From positions 1 through 37,687 of the forward strand of contig JAFYVE010000017.1 of the NCBI GenBank assembly GCA_017549285.1: a stretch of DNA of 37,687 nucleotides. Reading direction: 5' to 3'. Of this stretch, positions 17,691 to 25,493 are shown in pieces (within the stretch, counting starts at the first letter, position 1; each line of letters starts with the position of its first letter). The position numbers and the translations under genes were made by a program. The DNA is from Clostridia bacterium. Lineage in GTDB: Bacteria > Bacillota > Clostridia > Oscillospirales > Acutalibacteraceae. The notes under the pieces were generated by a model that was not told the DNA's origin, did no database searches, and saw only the letters and a list, made by a program, of their open reading frames with translations.

Positions 17691-17719
17691 AGTATAACAT
17701 AATTATTCACAGTTAGCAA
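17691..17719 (-). promoter_or_regulatory. Sigma-A promoter of the ruvC-led array
   Basis: TTGCTA (17714-17719), 17-nt spacer, TATACT (17691-17696) on the minus strand, about 27 bases before the GTG start. It is the only clear promoter I find for the array down to mltG. Confidence 0.72.
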
Positions 17720-17751
17720 GTATTATAATAAATATTTATATAAAAAATTAA

Positions 17752-17780
17752 TTGATTTTTATTATAATATATGCTATGAT
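17752..17780 (+). promoter_or_regulatory. Sigma-A promoter of the Eis-like gene
   Basis: TTGATT (17752-17757), 17-nt spacer, TATGAT (17775-17780). AGGAG follows at 17797-17801, nine bases before the ATG. Confidence 0.72.
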
Positions 17781-17809
17781 AATTAAAAATCGATTTAGGA
17801 GTTAACACA

Positions 17810-18982
17810 ATGTCTGATTACATACATATGACCCACGGCAAACCGGAACAGAGAGAAGAATTATTGAAGATGCTCAACCTCACTTTTGATTTTTCAACAG
17901 ATAAAGAGGATGACACCAATTTTCTTAATCTTCTTCCAAAGCTCTATAAAGAGAAGTATGACCCTGCAGGGAACAACATAATTCTTGATGTTGACGGTGA
18001 TATGAGAGCTGCAGTAGGTCTTTATTACAATACACTCACAGTCGGTGATGAAAAACTCAAAGTAGGCGGCATCGGTAATGTTGCAGTCCATCCCGACCAC
18101 AGAGGAAAAGGCTATATGCAGTTCTGTATGCTTCTTGCTCTTGACGAAATGAAGCAGAATATGACTGACTTTTCAGTCCTTGGCGGTGCAAGACAGAGAT
18201 ATGAGCACTTTTCTTATGAACCGGGCGGAATGCAGACAATGTTCAGTTACAGAAAATGCAATGTTATAAGAACTCTCGGTGCTGACAGAAAGTCAAAACT
18301 TACAATCAAAGAACTCGCCGAAACCGACACAAAATACATAAAAGAAATCTATGACATTTATCACAGCCGTCCTTTTCACATGGAACGTCCGGAGGAAAAT
18401 ATGTTTGATATTCTTCAGTCATGGAAAAGTACACCTTATGTAGCTCTTGAAAATGACGAAGTAAAGGGTTGGTTTGCATATTATAAAGACAGACAGGGAC
18501 TTCACGAATTCTTCTATAAAAACGAAGAAGATATTGAAGATATGGTTCTTCTTGCACTTGAAAATTCAGGACTTGAAGCAATAAAAATTCCTGTTGCACC
18601 TTTTGACAAACCTCTTTACAACTATCTTGCGCTCAACTGTGAAACTTACGACCTTTGTCATGCTGAGCAGTTCACAATTTTCAGCTTTGAAAACGTTATA
18701 AAAGCATTCCTCAAGCTCAAAGCAACATATATGAATCTTCCCGACGGTGAACTGAAAGTGTTCATTCAGGGCGAAAAACTCCCCGAACAGCTTAAAATCA
18801 CCGTTAAGGACAATAAAGTAACCGTTGAAGAGACTGATGAAAAGCCTGACATTGTATTAAAACACCTTGAAGCAATGCGTTTCTTCACTTCACATTATTC
18901 TGAAAAACGATACGATGCACCTGCAGTATGCAACGCATGGTTTCCGCTTCCGATATACGGTTACGGACTTGATAACGTATAA
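17810..18982 (+). CDS. Eis-like GNAT N-acetyltransferase with C-terminal SCP2-like domain
   Basis: The 390-residue protein has an N-terminal GNAT domain with the acetyl-CoA loop VHPDHRGKGY (93-102), a second GNAT-like lobe in the middle, and a C-terminal sterol-carrier-protein-2-like lobe (about 285-385, with LKVFIQGEKLPEQLKITVKD). This tripartite layout is that of the Eis family, whose mycobacterial members acetylate aminoglycosides and lysine side chains. Substrate here is unknown. It is monocistronic, on the plus strand, with its own promoter, RBS AGGAG and a strong terminator. Confidence 0.82.
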   Translation: MSDYIHMTHGKPEQREELLKMLNLTFDFSTDKEDDTNFLNLLPKLYKEKYDPAGNNIILDVDGDMRAAVGLYYNTLTVGDEKLKVGGIGNVAVHPDHRGKGYMQFCMLLALDEMKQNMTDFSVLGGARQRYEHFSYEPGGMQTMFSYRKCNVIRTLGADRKSKLTIKELAETDTKYIKEIYDIYHSRPFHMERPEENMFDILQSWKSTPYVALENDEVKGWFAYYKDRQGLHEFFYKNEEDIEDMVLLALENSGLEAIKIPVAPFDKPLYNYLALNCETYDLCHAEQFTIFSFENVIKAFLKLKATYMNLPDGELKVFIQGEKLPEQLKITVKDNKVTVEETDEKPDIVLKHLEAMRFFTSHYSEKRYDAPAVCNAWFPLPIYGYGLDNV

Positions 18983-18983
18983 A

Positions 18984-19009
18984 AAAAGAACACCCTCGGG
19001 TGTTCTTTT
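18984..19009 (+). terminator. Rho-independent terminator of the Eis-like gene
   Basis: An 11-bp stem (18984-18994 with 18999-19009) around a CTCG tetraloop, ending in TTTT, placed 2 bases after the stop. The A-run on the other side makes it partly bidirectional. Confidence 0.88.
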
Positions 19010-19017
19010 CTTATTGC

Positions 19018-19048
19018 AAAAAAAAATTGCCCCTCAACGAGGAGCAAT
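19018..19048 (-). terminator. Rho-independent terminator of the 53-residue microprotein gene
   Basis: On the minus strand a 10-bp stem (one G-T pair; 19026-19035 with 19039-19048) with a 3-nt loop is followed by a long T run (A on the plus strand, 19018-19026). It starts 11 bases after the microprotein stop codon. Confidence 0.88.
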
Positions 19049-19059
19049 AAATTCTGAAA

Positions 19060-19221
19060 TTAAACTTCGGGAGCAACTGTTGTTGTTTCTGCATCAGCTA
19101 CAGTTGTTGTTTCGGGAGCAACTGTTGTTTCAATGCCGAGCTTCTTCATAAGTGAATCAATGAGAGCCATAGCTTTTCTGAGAAGATAGTCAAGAGTAGC
19201 GATAATTGTATTAAGATTCAT
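19060..19221 (-). CDS. 53-residue microprotein: amphipathic helix plus Thr/Ala/Pro/Glu tail
   Basis: I translated this short frame by hand. It starts ATG at 19221, stops TAA at 19060-19062 and encodes 53 residues. Residues 1-30 are MNLNTIIATLDYLLRKAMAL then IDSLMKKLGI, a cationic amphipathic helix without a signal peptide. Residues 31-53 are a low-complexity acidic tail with two near repeats, ETTVAPE/TTTVADAE/TTTVAPEV. The gene is credible: TGAGG lies 8 nt before the ATG, a promoter with a 17-nt spacer lies just upstream and a strong terminator follows. It lies 83 bases downstream of tldE/pmbA on the same strand. I do not recognise a family. The helix resembles the C-terminal helix of the EEP protein at 2355-3533 (shared LDY start and LG end). 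A secreted or membrane-active peptide, or a TldD/TldE substrate, are speculations. Confidence 0.72.
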   Translation of the reverse strand: MNLNTIIATLDYLLRKAMALIDSLMKKLGIETTVAPETTTVADAETTTVAPEV

Positions 19222-19257
19222 AATTTTACCTCACTTTCAAAAAATGTTTCTGTACTC

Positions 19258-19286
19258 AATATATCATAAAAAAAAATTAATTTCAA
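19258..19286 (-). promoter_or_regulatory. Sigma-A promoter of the microprotein gene
   Basis: TTGAAA (19281-19286), 17-nt T-rich spacer, TATATT (19258-19263) on the minus strand, giving a leader of about 30 nt. The -35 box is the 3' arm of the weak terminator hairpin after pmbA. Confidence 0.72.
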
Positions 19287-19298
19287 GTGTATTTGAAA
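19268..19298 (-). terminator. Weak AT-rich terminator after tldE/pmbA
   Basis: A 6-bp inverted repeat (TTTCAA 19281-19286 with TTGAAA 19293-19298) followed on the minus strand by TTAA and a run of nine T. The stem is weak, so partial readthrough into the microprotein gene is likely. Confidence 0.5.
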
Positions 19299-19304
19299 AA
19301 ATTA

Positions 19305-20609
19305 TCATTTGCCCGAAACTGTAACCCCATCAAAAGCAACCCAGGGAAAAACAGTTGAACCGTCTTCTGCAGTTTCCTTTGAAATATCAGTTACATTCAT
19401 AAGCATATCGGCAAGATTTCCGCTGAGCATTGTTTCAAGAACAGGCTTTGTTATTTTACCGTTTTCAATAAGGAATGAATTCTTCGCAACACCCGAAAAA
19501 TCGCCGTTTCCTGCAGGTGAACCGCCTGAAACACGGCATACGAGAATGCCCTTTTCAATCTTTGAAATAAGTTCATCATAAGGAGTATCACCAGCGACAA
19601 CTTCCATACAGCTTGAGAGGGTGGGACATCTTTTTTCGCCTGATTTTCTTGCGGCATATTCACTCAGAGTGAAGTTTTCGAGAACACCATTCTTTATGAT
19701 ATCACAGTTTTCTGTTCTGTAACCTTCAGCGGTATACCTTTCACCACCGATTACTCTTTCATCAATGGGAATAAGTCTTACCGTGAGAGAATCAGATGCA
19801 ACTTTTTCGTGAAGTTTGTTTCTCCACGGACTTGTGCTGTCAATGATTGTTTCATCACCTGTGAAATTATCAATTGCAGTACCGACAATATCACCGAGTG
19901 CTGAAGGAGCAAAAACAGCAACACCTGTGAATTTACCTTCAAAAGGCTCTGCATCAAGTTCTTTTTCACACAGTTCATACATCATTCTCTGAGTGCCTTT
20001 GTTCATAATAGGCTCACTCAGGTCAACAAAATCAACACCCGTTGAATTGAATGATGTTGTTTTATCACCATCATGGGCAGAATACATTGAGCCCATTGAA
20101 TAATAGGCTGTTCTGTATGAAAATTCTGTGCCGTTTGTGTTTGCATAAACAGACTTTGAATCGGCAAAATCTGCAATAAGCTGTTCAATGAAAACTTTGG
20201 GGAATTCCTTTTTGACATCATCAAGATATTCGCTGATTCGTTCAAAGAATTTTTCCCTGTCACTTTCGGATACACCGAATGAGAAATCTTCATTTTCCTG
20301 TTTTTCTGCAATTGAAAGACAGTCATCTTCAGAAGCCACTTCTGCTGCGGCAACACATTCCTTAGCAGCATCGTCAATAGACTTTCTGTCGATTTTATTT
20401 ATGGCAATAACGCCTTTTTTCATATCTTTAATAACTTTCATTGTAACAGCGCTGTCAAACGTTGAACGCATAAGGCTGAATTCGCCTGCATCAACATTAA
20501 TTTCATCAACAACACCGAACTGAACTTTACACTGTGCTTCGTCAGCGCCGTATTCCTTAAGACGAGAGAGTGTATACTGAGCAATTTCTTTAAGTTCTGA
20601 AATATTCAT
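19305..20609 (-). CDS. pmbA: TldE/PmbA family metallopeptidase subunit
   Basis: This 434-residue protein belongs to the TldD/TldE (PmbA) family: N-terminal GADEAQCKVQ/DEINVDAGEF region, central GVAVFAPSALGDIVG where TldD carries its metal motif, and C-terminal CRVSGGSPAGNGDFSGVAKN. It lacks the HExxH of TldD, as TldE does. In E. coli the TldD-TldE heterodimer is a zinc protease that degrades unfolded peptides and removes the microcin B17 leader. It lies 16 bases downstream of tldD with RBS GGGGAG. The small gene after it makes a peptide-maturation role worth considering. Confidence 0.92.
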   Translation of the reverse strand: MNISELKEIAQYTLSRLKEYGADEAQCKVQFGVVDEINVDAGEFSLMRSTFDSAVTMKVIKDMKKGVIAINKIDRKSIDDAAKECVAAAEVASEDDCLSIAEKQENEDFSFGVSESDREKFFERISEYLDDVKKEFPKVFIEQLIADFADSKSVYANTNGTEFSYRTAYYSMGSMYSAHDGDKTTSFNSTGVDFVDLSEPIMNKGTQRMMYELCEKELDAEPFEGKFTGVAVFAPSALGDIVGTAIDNFTGDETIIDSTSPWRNKLHEKVASDSLTVRLIPIDERVIGGERYTAEGYRTENCDIIKNGVLENFTLSEYAARKSGEKRCPTLSSCMEVVAGDTPYDELISKIEKGILVCRVSGGSPAGNGDFSGVAKNSFLIENGKITKPVLETMLSGNLADMLMNVTDISKETAEDGSTVFPWVAFDGVTVSGK

Positions 20610-20625
20610 ACTTTACTCCCCTTTC

Positions 20626-22008
20626 TTAACGTCCGCCGATATTGATTCTGCACTTGACATCGGGACCACCGTCTGATACAGGCATAGGCTGTTTTTTGCC
20701 GCAATAACCCGATGAAGACCATCCCATTTTATCTGAAAGCATATCAACTGTTTTTAGTGTTTCAAATGCAACACCGGAAATTGTGGTGTCTCTTATAGCT
20801 CTGCCGAGCTTACCGTTCTTTATTTCATAGCCCATAGTGATACCGAACATAAACTCACCTGTTGTGTCTGCCTGACCGTTCTGTGTACGTGTGAGATAAT
20901 ATCCGTTATCGATTGAAGCTATCATATCTTCAAGTTTATCAGTTCCGGGAAGAATAGCCGTATTTCTCATTCTGATAAGAGGTTCATCAGAGAAACCGTA
21001 TGCTCTCGCATTACCAAGTGGCTTCATTCCGAAGTGTGCGGCACTTTCTTTATTATTCATATATCCCGTAAGGATACCGTCTTTTATAAGCACAGCATCT
21101 TCACAGGGAGTACCTTCATCATCAACATAAACAGGCAGAGGAACTTCCTTGCCGAATGCTGTATGAGCAAAGTCAATAATTGTGATTTTATCACTTGCAA
21201 CCTGTTTACCGAGATTTGTTGCGGCAACAGAACCTGCAAGAACAAGATCTGCTTCAACAGTATGCCCTACAGCTTCGTGAGCAATCATACCTGCAATTGA
21301 AGAATCAATGATACATTCGCAAACACCGGCTTCCGAGAACACGCCTTCTTTTTTAGCCATAAGCTTTTCATAAAGGTCATCAACCTTTGCAAAAAGCTCT
21401 GAAGGAGTGTTGAAAAGCTCTGTAAAGAAACCTTTTCCGCAGTTCATAATATCAAAAAGTTCAACCGTAGAGCCGTCTGAACACTCTGCAGCCATATAAA
21501 CATAAATACAGGAACGGGGTGCGAGTGAATGAGAAAAACTGCCCGTTGTAACATGAAGAAGCTTTTCGATTGCATCAGAAGCAATAATTACGCTTCTGCT
21601 TGCAAGATCGGGGTATTTATTGACTATATAGTCATCGAGCTCCCTTGCATAGTCTATAAGAACTTTCTGAGGAACATCGATATATTTTATTTCTCCCTGA
21701 TAAAATGCTTTGTCGGTAAGCATAAGAGGGGCTTTACCTTTGTTGACGCACTTATCAAGAAAAACAGCATTATCTTTTGCGGCATTCAGAACACTCTTTA
21801 TGCTTTCATCGGAGTATTCGCCCATTGACGAAAAGCCGTAAACACCATTTTTGTAAACTCTTGCACTCACACCTCCTGATGTAACACGTGTGTTTGCAAC
21901 GAGATTACCCGATGAAATACGCACTTTTGCCGATGAATTGACCTGAGCACGCAGTTCTGCGTACTCTGAAATATCGTCAATATGCTTTTTTATGAGATTT
22001 TCAAGCAT
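20626..22008 (-). CDS. tldD: TldD family metalloprotease
   Basis: The protein has the TldD metal site HEAVGH (H244, E245, H249) in SIAGMIAHEAVGHTVEADL, and the C-terminal GGPDV motif. TldD supplies the catalytic zinc of the TldD-TldE peptidase. An upstream extension of the frame to 22053 exists, but it overlaps the upstream gene; the ATG at 22008 has GGAGG eight bases upstream and gives MLENLIKKHID at the N-terminus and 460 residues, normal for the family. It sits 13 bases after the pseudokinase gene, so the three form one operon. Confidence 0.94.
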   Translation of the reverse strand: MLENLIKKHIDDISEYAELRAQVNSSAKVRISSGNLVANTRVTSGGVSARVYKNGVYGFSSMGEYSDESIKSVLNAAKDNAVFLDKCVNKGKAPLMLTDKAFYQGEIKYIDVPQKVLIDYARELDDYIVNKYPDLASRSVIIASDAIEKLLHVTTGSFSHSLAPRSCIYVYMAAECSDGSTVELFDIMNCGKGFFTELFNTPSELFAKVDDLYEKLMAKKEGVFSEAGVCECIIDSSIAGMIAHEAVGHTVEADLVLAGSVAATNLGKQVASDKITIIDFAHTAFGKEVPLPVYVDDEGTPCEDAVLIKDGILTGYMNNKESAAHFGMKPLGNARAYGFSDEPLIRMRNTAILPGTDKLEDMIASIDNGYYLTRTQNGQADTTGEFMFGITMGYEIKNGKLGRAIRDTTISGVAFETLKTVDMLSDKMGWSSSGYCGKKQPMPVSDGGPDVKCRINIGGR

Positions 22009-22021
22009 TATAATGCCTCCA

Positions 22022-23812
22022 TTATCCGAAAAAGTTCTGGATTGTGTCACCAAGACCGCTCACGCTGTCTGAAAGTGAACCAAAAATACTGTCAATAACA
22101 GTAGATGAATCGGTAATCTGACTGCCTGTATTGGGTCCTACAATACCGCTTCCTGCAGGAGCATCGCCCCATACTTCAACGGTGATTTCTGTTTCTTCAT
22201 AAACTACGGAACCTGCTGCAGGTGTGATTGATGCAACGTGACCTGCCTTCTGTCCGCCCGGATTTGCTTTTTCAACAATGTTATATGAAAGATTGAGTCT
22301 GCCAAGGTAGTAGATGGTTTCGGTAACAGGCATTCCGATGAATTCGGGAAGAGTAACCGTTGAATAACCTTTACTGTAGGTAAGGACAACCTGAGATCCC
22401 TTTGCAATCTTTGTACCTGCAGCAATATTCTGTTCAAACACAACACCTTCGGCATAAATATCCGATGATGCAGGGTTGAGAGTTATCTGAAGACCGTAAG
22501 TGTTTGCAACTTCAAGAATATACGGATCATCTTTCATATAATTTTCAAAATTGGGCATTTCAACTGTTTTACCGCTTACTCCGCCGCCGAAATTAAATGA
22601 AATAACGCCTGTAAGAGCAAGGCAACCGAAGAAAATAAGCATAACAAGAACAATACATATGCTCATAACGATTGTTGACGCTGTTGAGCCTGCTGACTGC
22701 GTGTCATTCCTGAGAACAGTAACACCTGCAGGTGATGACACAAGAACGGGTTCGGGGTCTTTTATGAGTTTTCTCGGGTCGGGAGCATCCATATCGCTGA
22801 TGGGGTCAATAAGTGATGCATTTGCAATTGCTGCTGCCTGTAACTTCTGTCTTTCAAAAGCTTCTTTTGTGAAAGAAAGTTTAAGCATAGCAATATCAGA
22901 TGTACGGTCTGAAGGACTAACCTGAAGAGCACCGATGAATGCTGCAAGAACGTAATCGGGAAGCTCCCTTGCAAACTGAGCAGGGATTGAAAGAGTATCG
23001 GATGCATAACGGAGCTGTGCATCAACGGGCATTGAACCTGTGATACATTTATAAAGAACTGCAACAAAGCCGTAAACATCTGTTGCAGCAGAAAGCTCCA
23101 TTTCGTTTGCATACTGTTCAATTGCGGCATAACCCGGTCTTATATCAGCAACAAGAAGACCTTCTGCCTTTCTGATTTCTTTTATACCGAAGCCCCAGAG
23201 CTTGAATTTACCGTCTGAACAAAGGAAAAGGGTATCAGGTGAAACAGCACCGTGAATGATACCTTCACCATTGAGTGTTTCAACAGCATCAAGAACGGGG
23301 AAAAGCTTTTCTTTTATGACATCCCACGCAAGTACACCGTCATTTTCATCAAGATAATCAGAAAGTGTCTGTGTGCCGTCTGCCTCTGCAACTGCGTATG
23401 CTGTATCATTTGCTTCAAAAACATCAAGAACGGTTATGAAGCATTCCATTATGCGCAGTTTCATAAGAGTATGCCAGATATTAAGGAAATCCTTAAGCAT
23501 ACCTTTATATGCCGTCTCATCACCTATGATGTTCATTTTTGATTCATCCTGAGCTCTTGTTGCAAAGCCTGTGGGAAGAAATTCCCTGATTCTGACACAG
23601 TTATTTGTTATTGTATCAAGACCAAGGTATGTAACACCCTCTGAATTGGTTTCAAGGATATCACCCACTACATATTTACCTGCCAGAACGGTGCCGTAAG
23701 CAAGATACGGTGCCATCTGACGTGCATTCATATCAAATCCGCAGTAAGGACATACAGCATAGTCCTCAGTTTCATTCATACATCCGGGACATAAATTATT
23801 ATAAAAACCCAT
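22022..23812 (-). CDS. Membrane-anchored PASTA-domain pseudokinase with N-terminal zinc ribbon
   Basis: Domains in order (596 residues): zinc ribbon with C8/C11 and C21/C24; kinase-like domain about 40-315; hydrophilic linker; one membrane helix (379-402); two extracellular PASTA-like repeats (about 415-481 and 484-548); Ser/Gly tail ending in an amphipathic stretch DTIQNFFG. All three catalytic elements are altered compared with the usual family motifs: VAIKEFLP reads VRIREFLP (Lys to Arg at 76), HRDISPDN reads HGAVSPDT (Asp to Ala at 189, Asn to Thr at 194) and IDFG reads WGFG (Asp to Gly at 207). PGYAAIEQY (226-234) is kept. Phosphotransfer therefore looks unlikely and a sensor or scaffold role more likely. 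PASTA repeats bind peptidoglycan fragments in Hanks kinases. RBS GGAGG and its own promoter precede it; tldD and tldE follow. Confidence 0.88.
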   Translation of the reverse strand: MGFYNNLCPGCMNETEDYAVCPYCGFDMNARQMAPYLAYGTVLAGKYVVGDILETNSEGVTYLGLDTITNNCVRIREFLPTGFATRAQDESKMNIIGDETAYKGMLKDFLNIWHTLMKLRIMECFITVLDVFEANDTAYAVAEADGTQTLSDYLDENDGVLAWDVIKEKLFPVLDAVETLNGEGIIHGAVSPDTLFLCSDGKFKLWGFGIKEIRKAEGLLVADIRPGYAAIEQYANEMELSAATDVYGFVAVLYKCITGSMPVDAQLRYASDTLSIPAQFARELPDYVLAAFIGALQVSPSDRTSDIAMLKLSFTKEAFERQKLQAAAIANASLIDPISDMDAPDPRKLIKDPEPVLVSSPAGVTVLRNDTQSAGSTASTIVMSICIVLVMLIFFGCLALTGVISFNFGGGVSGKTVEMPNFENYMKDDPYILEVANTYGLQITLNPASSDIYAEGVVFEQNIAAGTKIAKGSQVVLTYSKGYSTVTLPEFIGMPVTETIYYLGRLNLSYNIVEKANPGGQKAGHVASITPAAGSVVYEETEITVEVWGDAPAGSGIVGPNTGSQITDSSTVIDSIFGSLSDSVSGLGDTIQNFFG

Positions 23813-23843
23813 ACAAAAGTACCTCCGTTTGGATTATTATTTT

Positions 23844-23872
23844 ATTATAGCATATTTATTATAATTAAACAA
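23844..23872 (-). promoter_or_regulatory. Sigma-A promoter of the pseudokinase-tldD-pmbA operon
   Basis: TTGTTT (23867-23872), 17-nt spacer, TATAAT (23844-23849) on the minus strand, about 32 bases before the ATG at 23812. Confidence 0.75.
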
Positions 23873-23891
23873 TACAAAATATATTAACTTT

Positions 23892-25490
23892 TTATGTTTC
23901 ATCAGAAAGAACTGCTTCGGCACATCTCATACCGTCAACTGCAGCTGAAACTATACCTCCGGCATAACCTGCACCTTCACCGCAAGGATAAAGTCCCCTG
24001 ACATTTGTCTGGAAAAACTCATCACGAAGAATTCTTACGGGTGAAGAGCTTCTGCTTTCGGGGAAAGTAAGAACAGCATCGGGCAGAGCATATCCCTGAA
24101 GCTTCTTATCCCATGCAACTATTGCATCATAAATGGTTGTGGTAACAACATCGGGAAGAACTTTTCTGATATCGGTAAAATTAACACCTGTCGGACAAGT
24201 CGGATTGACACTTCCCTTTTTTGTTGAGGGCTTGCCCTTGAGAAAATCACCAACAAGCTGTGCGGGAGCTGTATAATCAGAGCCGCCCTGTTCAAAACCT
24301 GCTCTTTCGATTTTTCTCTGAAAAGCAATACCTGAAAGAGGATGATCATTTTCAAAATATGTGGGTTCAATGCCGACGAGAATTGCACAGTTTGCATTCT
24401 CACCGTCACGGGCATATTCACTCATACCATTGACAACCATTCCACCTTCTTCACTTGATGCGGCAACAACAGTACCACCCGGACACATACAGAATGTGTA
24501 ACCGCCTCTGCCGTGAAGAGGATGATTCGAAAGCTTATAATCGGCTGCACCGAGCACAGGATTATTCCACATACTGCCGTACTGAGCTTTGTTGATAAGT
24601 TCCTGAGGATGTTCAATACGTGTACCCACAGAAAATGCCTTCTGCTCCATTTTAATACCTTTATTGAAAAGCATTTCAACAGTATCTCTTGCCGAGTGAC
24701 CGATACAGAGCACAACGCAATCGGTTTCAAGGTCGGTTACGGAGCCGTTTGCATCTTTATATGTGACACCGTGAACGAAGTCGTTTACAACGATGATATC
24801 TGTAAGCTGACACCCGAAACGGACTTCACCGCCCATTGAAATGATATCTTCTCTTATATTCTTGACAACACCGCCGAGTTTATCCGTGCCGATATGAGGT
24901 CTTGCAGAATAAAGAATCTCTTCGGGAGCACCGTGAAGATAAAGCTGATTGAAAACTTCTCTGCAACGGCTGTCTTTGATACCTGTTGTGAGCTTACCAT
25001 CTGAGAAAGTTCCTGCACCGCCCTCACCGAACTGAACATTTGATGAAGTGTTGAGCTTTCTGTAAGTCCAGAAGTCTTTTACATCCTTTGTTCTGGTTTC
25101 AACATCATTACCTCTTTCGAGGATAATGGGACGAAGACCGCATTTAGCGAGAATAAGTCCACAGAGCATTCCTGCAGGGCCAAAACCGACAATAACAGGA
25201 CGAAGAGAAGATGTTCTTTTGACGGGAGGGATTTCATATTTATAACGCTGTTTGAACATAACCTTATTGATGGGAAAACGTGCGGCGATTTCTTCTTCAC
25301 CGCTTTCAAGTTCAACATCAACGGAATAAATCATTTTTATGTTGTTTTTTTTGCGTGAATCTATTGATTCCCTTGAAATTTCAAATTCCGTGAAATCATC
25401 GTAATTCACTCCGATAATTTTTGCCGCCTCAGCTCTGATTGTTTCAATCGGAGCACCGACATCAACGGCGATTTCATTTATTCTAAGCAT
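23892..25490 (-). CDS. FAD-dependent dehydrogenase, COG2509 type
   Basis: A 532-residue flavoprotein. After an N-terminal domain of about 90 residues (MLRINEIAVDVGAP...) it has the FAD-binding GxGPAG motif VGFGPAGML (101-109), E125 at the end of beta-2 for ribose binding, QFGEGGAGTFSDGKL, and a C-terminal GLYPCGEGAGYAGGIVSAAVDG typical of this uncharacterised dehydrogenase family. Substrate is unknown. It starts 3 bases after the BaiN-like gene with GGAG located in that gene's last codons, so the two flavoproteins are co-translated from one promoter. Confidence 0.85.
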   Translation of the reverse strand: MLRINEIAVDVGAPIETIRAEAAKIIGVNYDDFTEFEISRESIDSRKKNNIKMIYSVDVELESGEEEIAARFPINKVMFKQRYKYEIPPVKRTSSLRPVIVGFGPAGMLCGLILAKCGLRPIILERGNDVETRTKDVKDFWTYRKLNTSSNVQFGEGGAGTFSDGKLTTGIKDSRCREVFNQLYLHGAPEEILYSARPHIGTDKLGGVVKNIREDIISMGGEVRFGCQLTDIIVVNDFVHGVTYKDANGSVTDLETDCVVLCIGHSARDTVEMLFNKGIKMEQKAFSVGTRIEHPQELINKAQYGSMWNNPVLGAADYKLSNHPLHGRGGYTFCMCPGGTVVAASSEEGGMVVNGMSEYARDGENANCAILVGIEPTYFENDHPLSGIAFQRKIERAGFEQGGSDYTAPAQLVGDFLKGKPSTKKGSVNPTCPTGVNFTDIRKVLPDVVTTTIYDAIVAWDKKLQGYALPDAVLTFPESRSSSPVRILRDEFFQTNVRGLYPCGEGAGYAGGIVSAAVDGMRCAEAVLSDET

Positions 25491-25493
25491 ATT

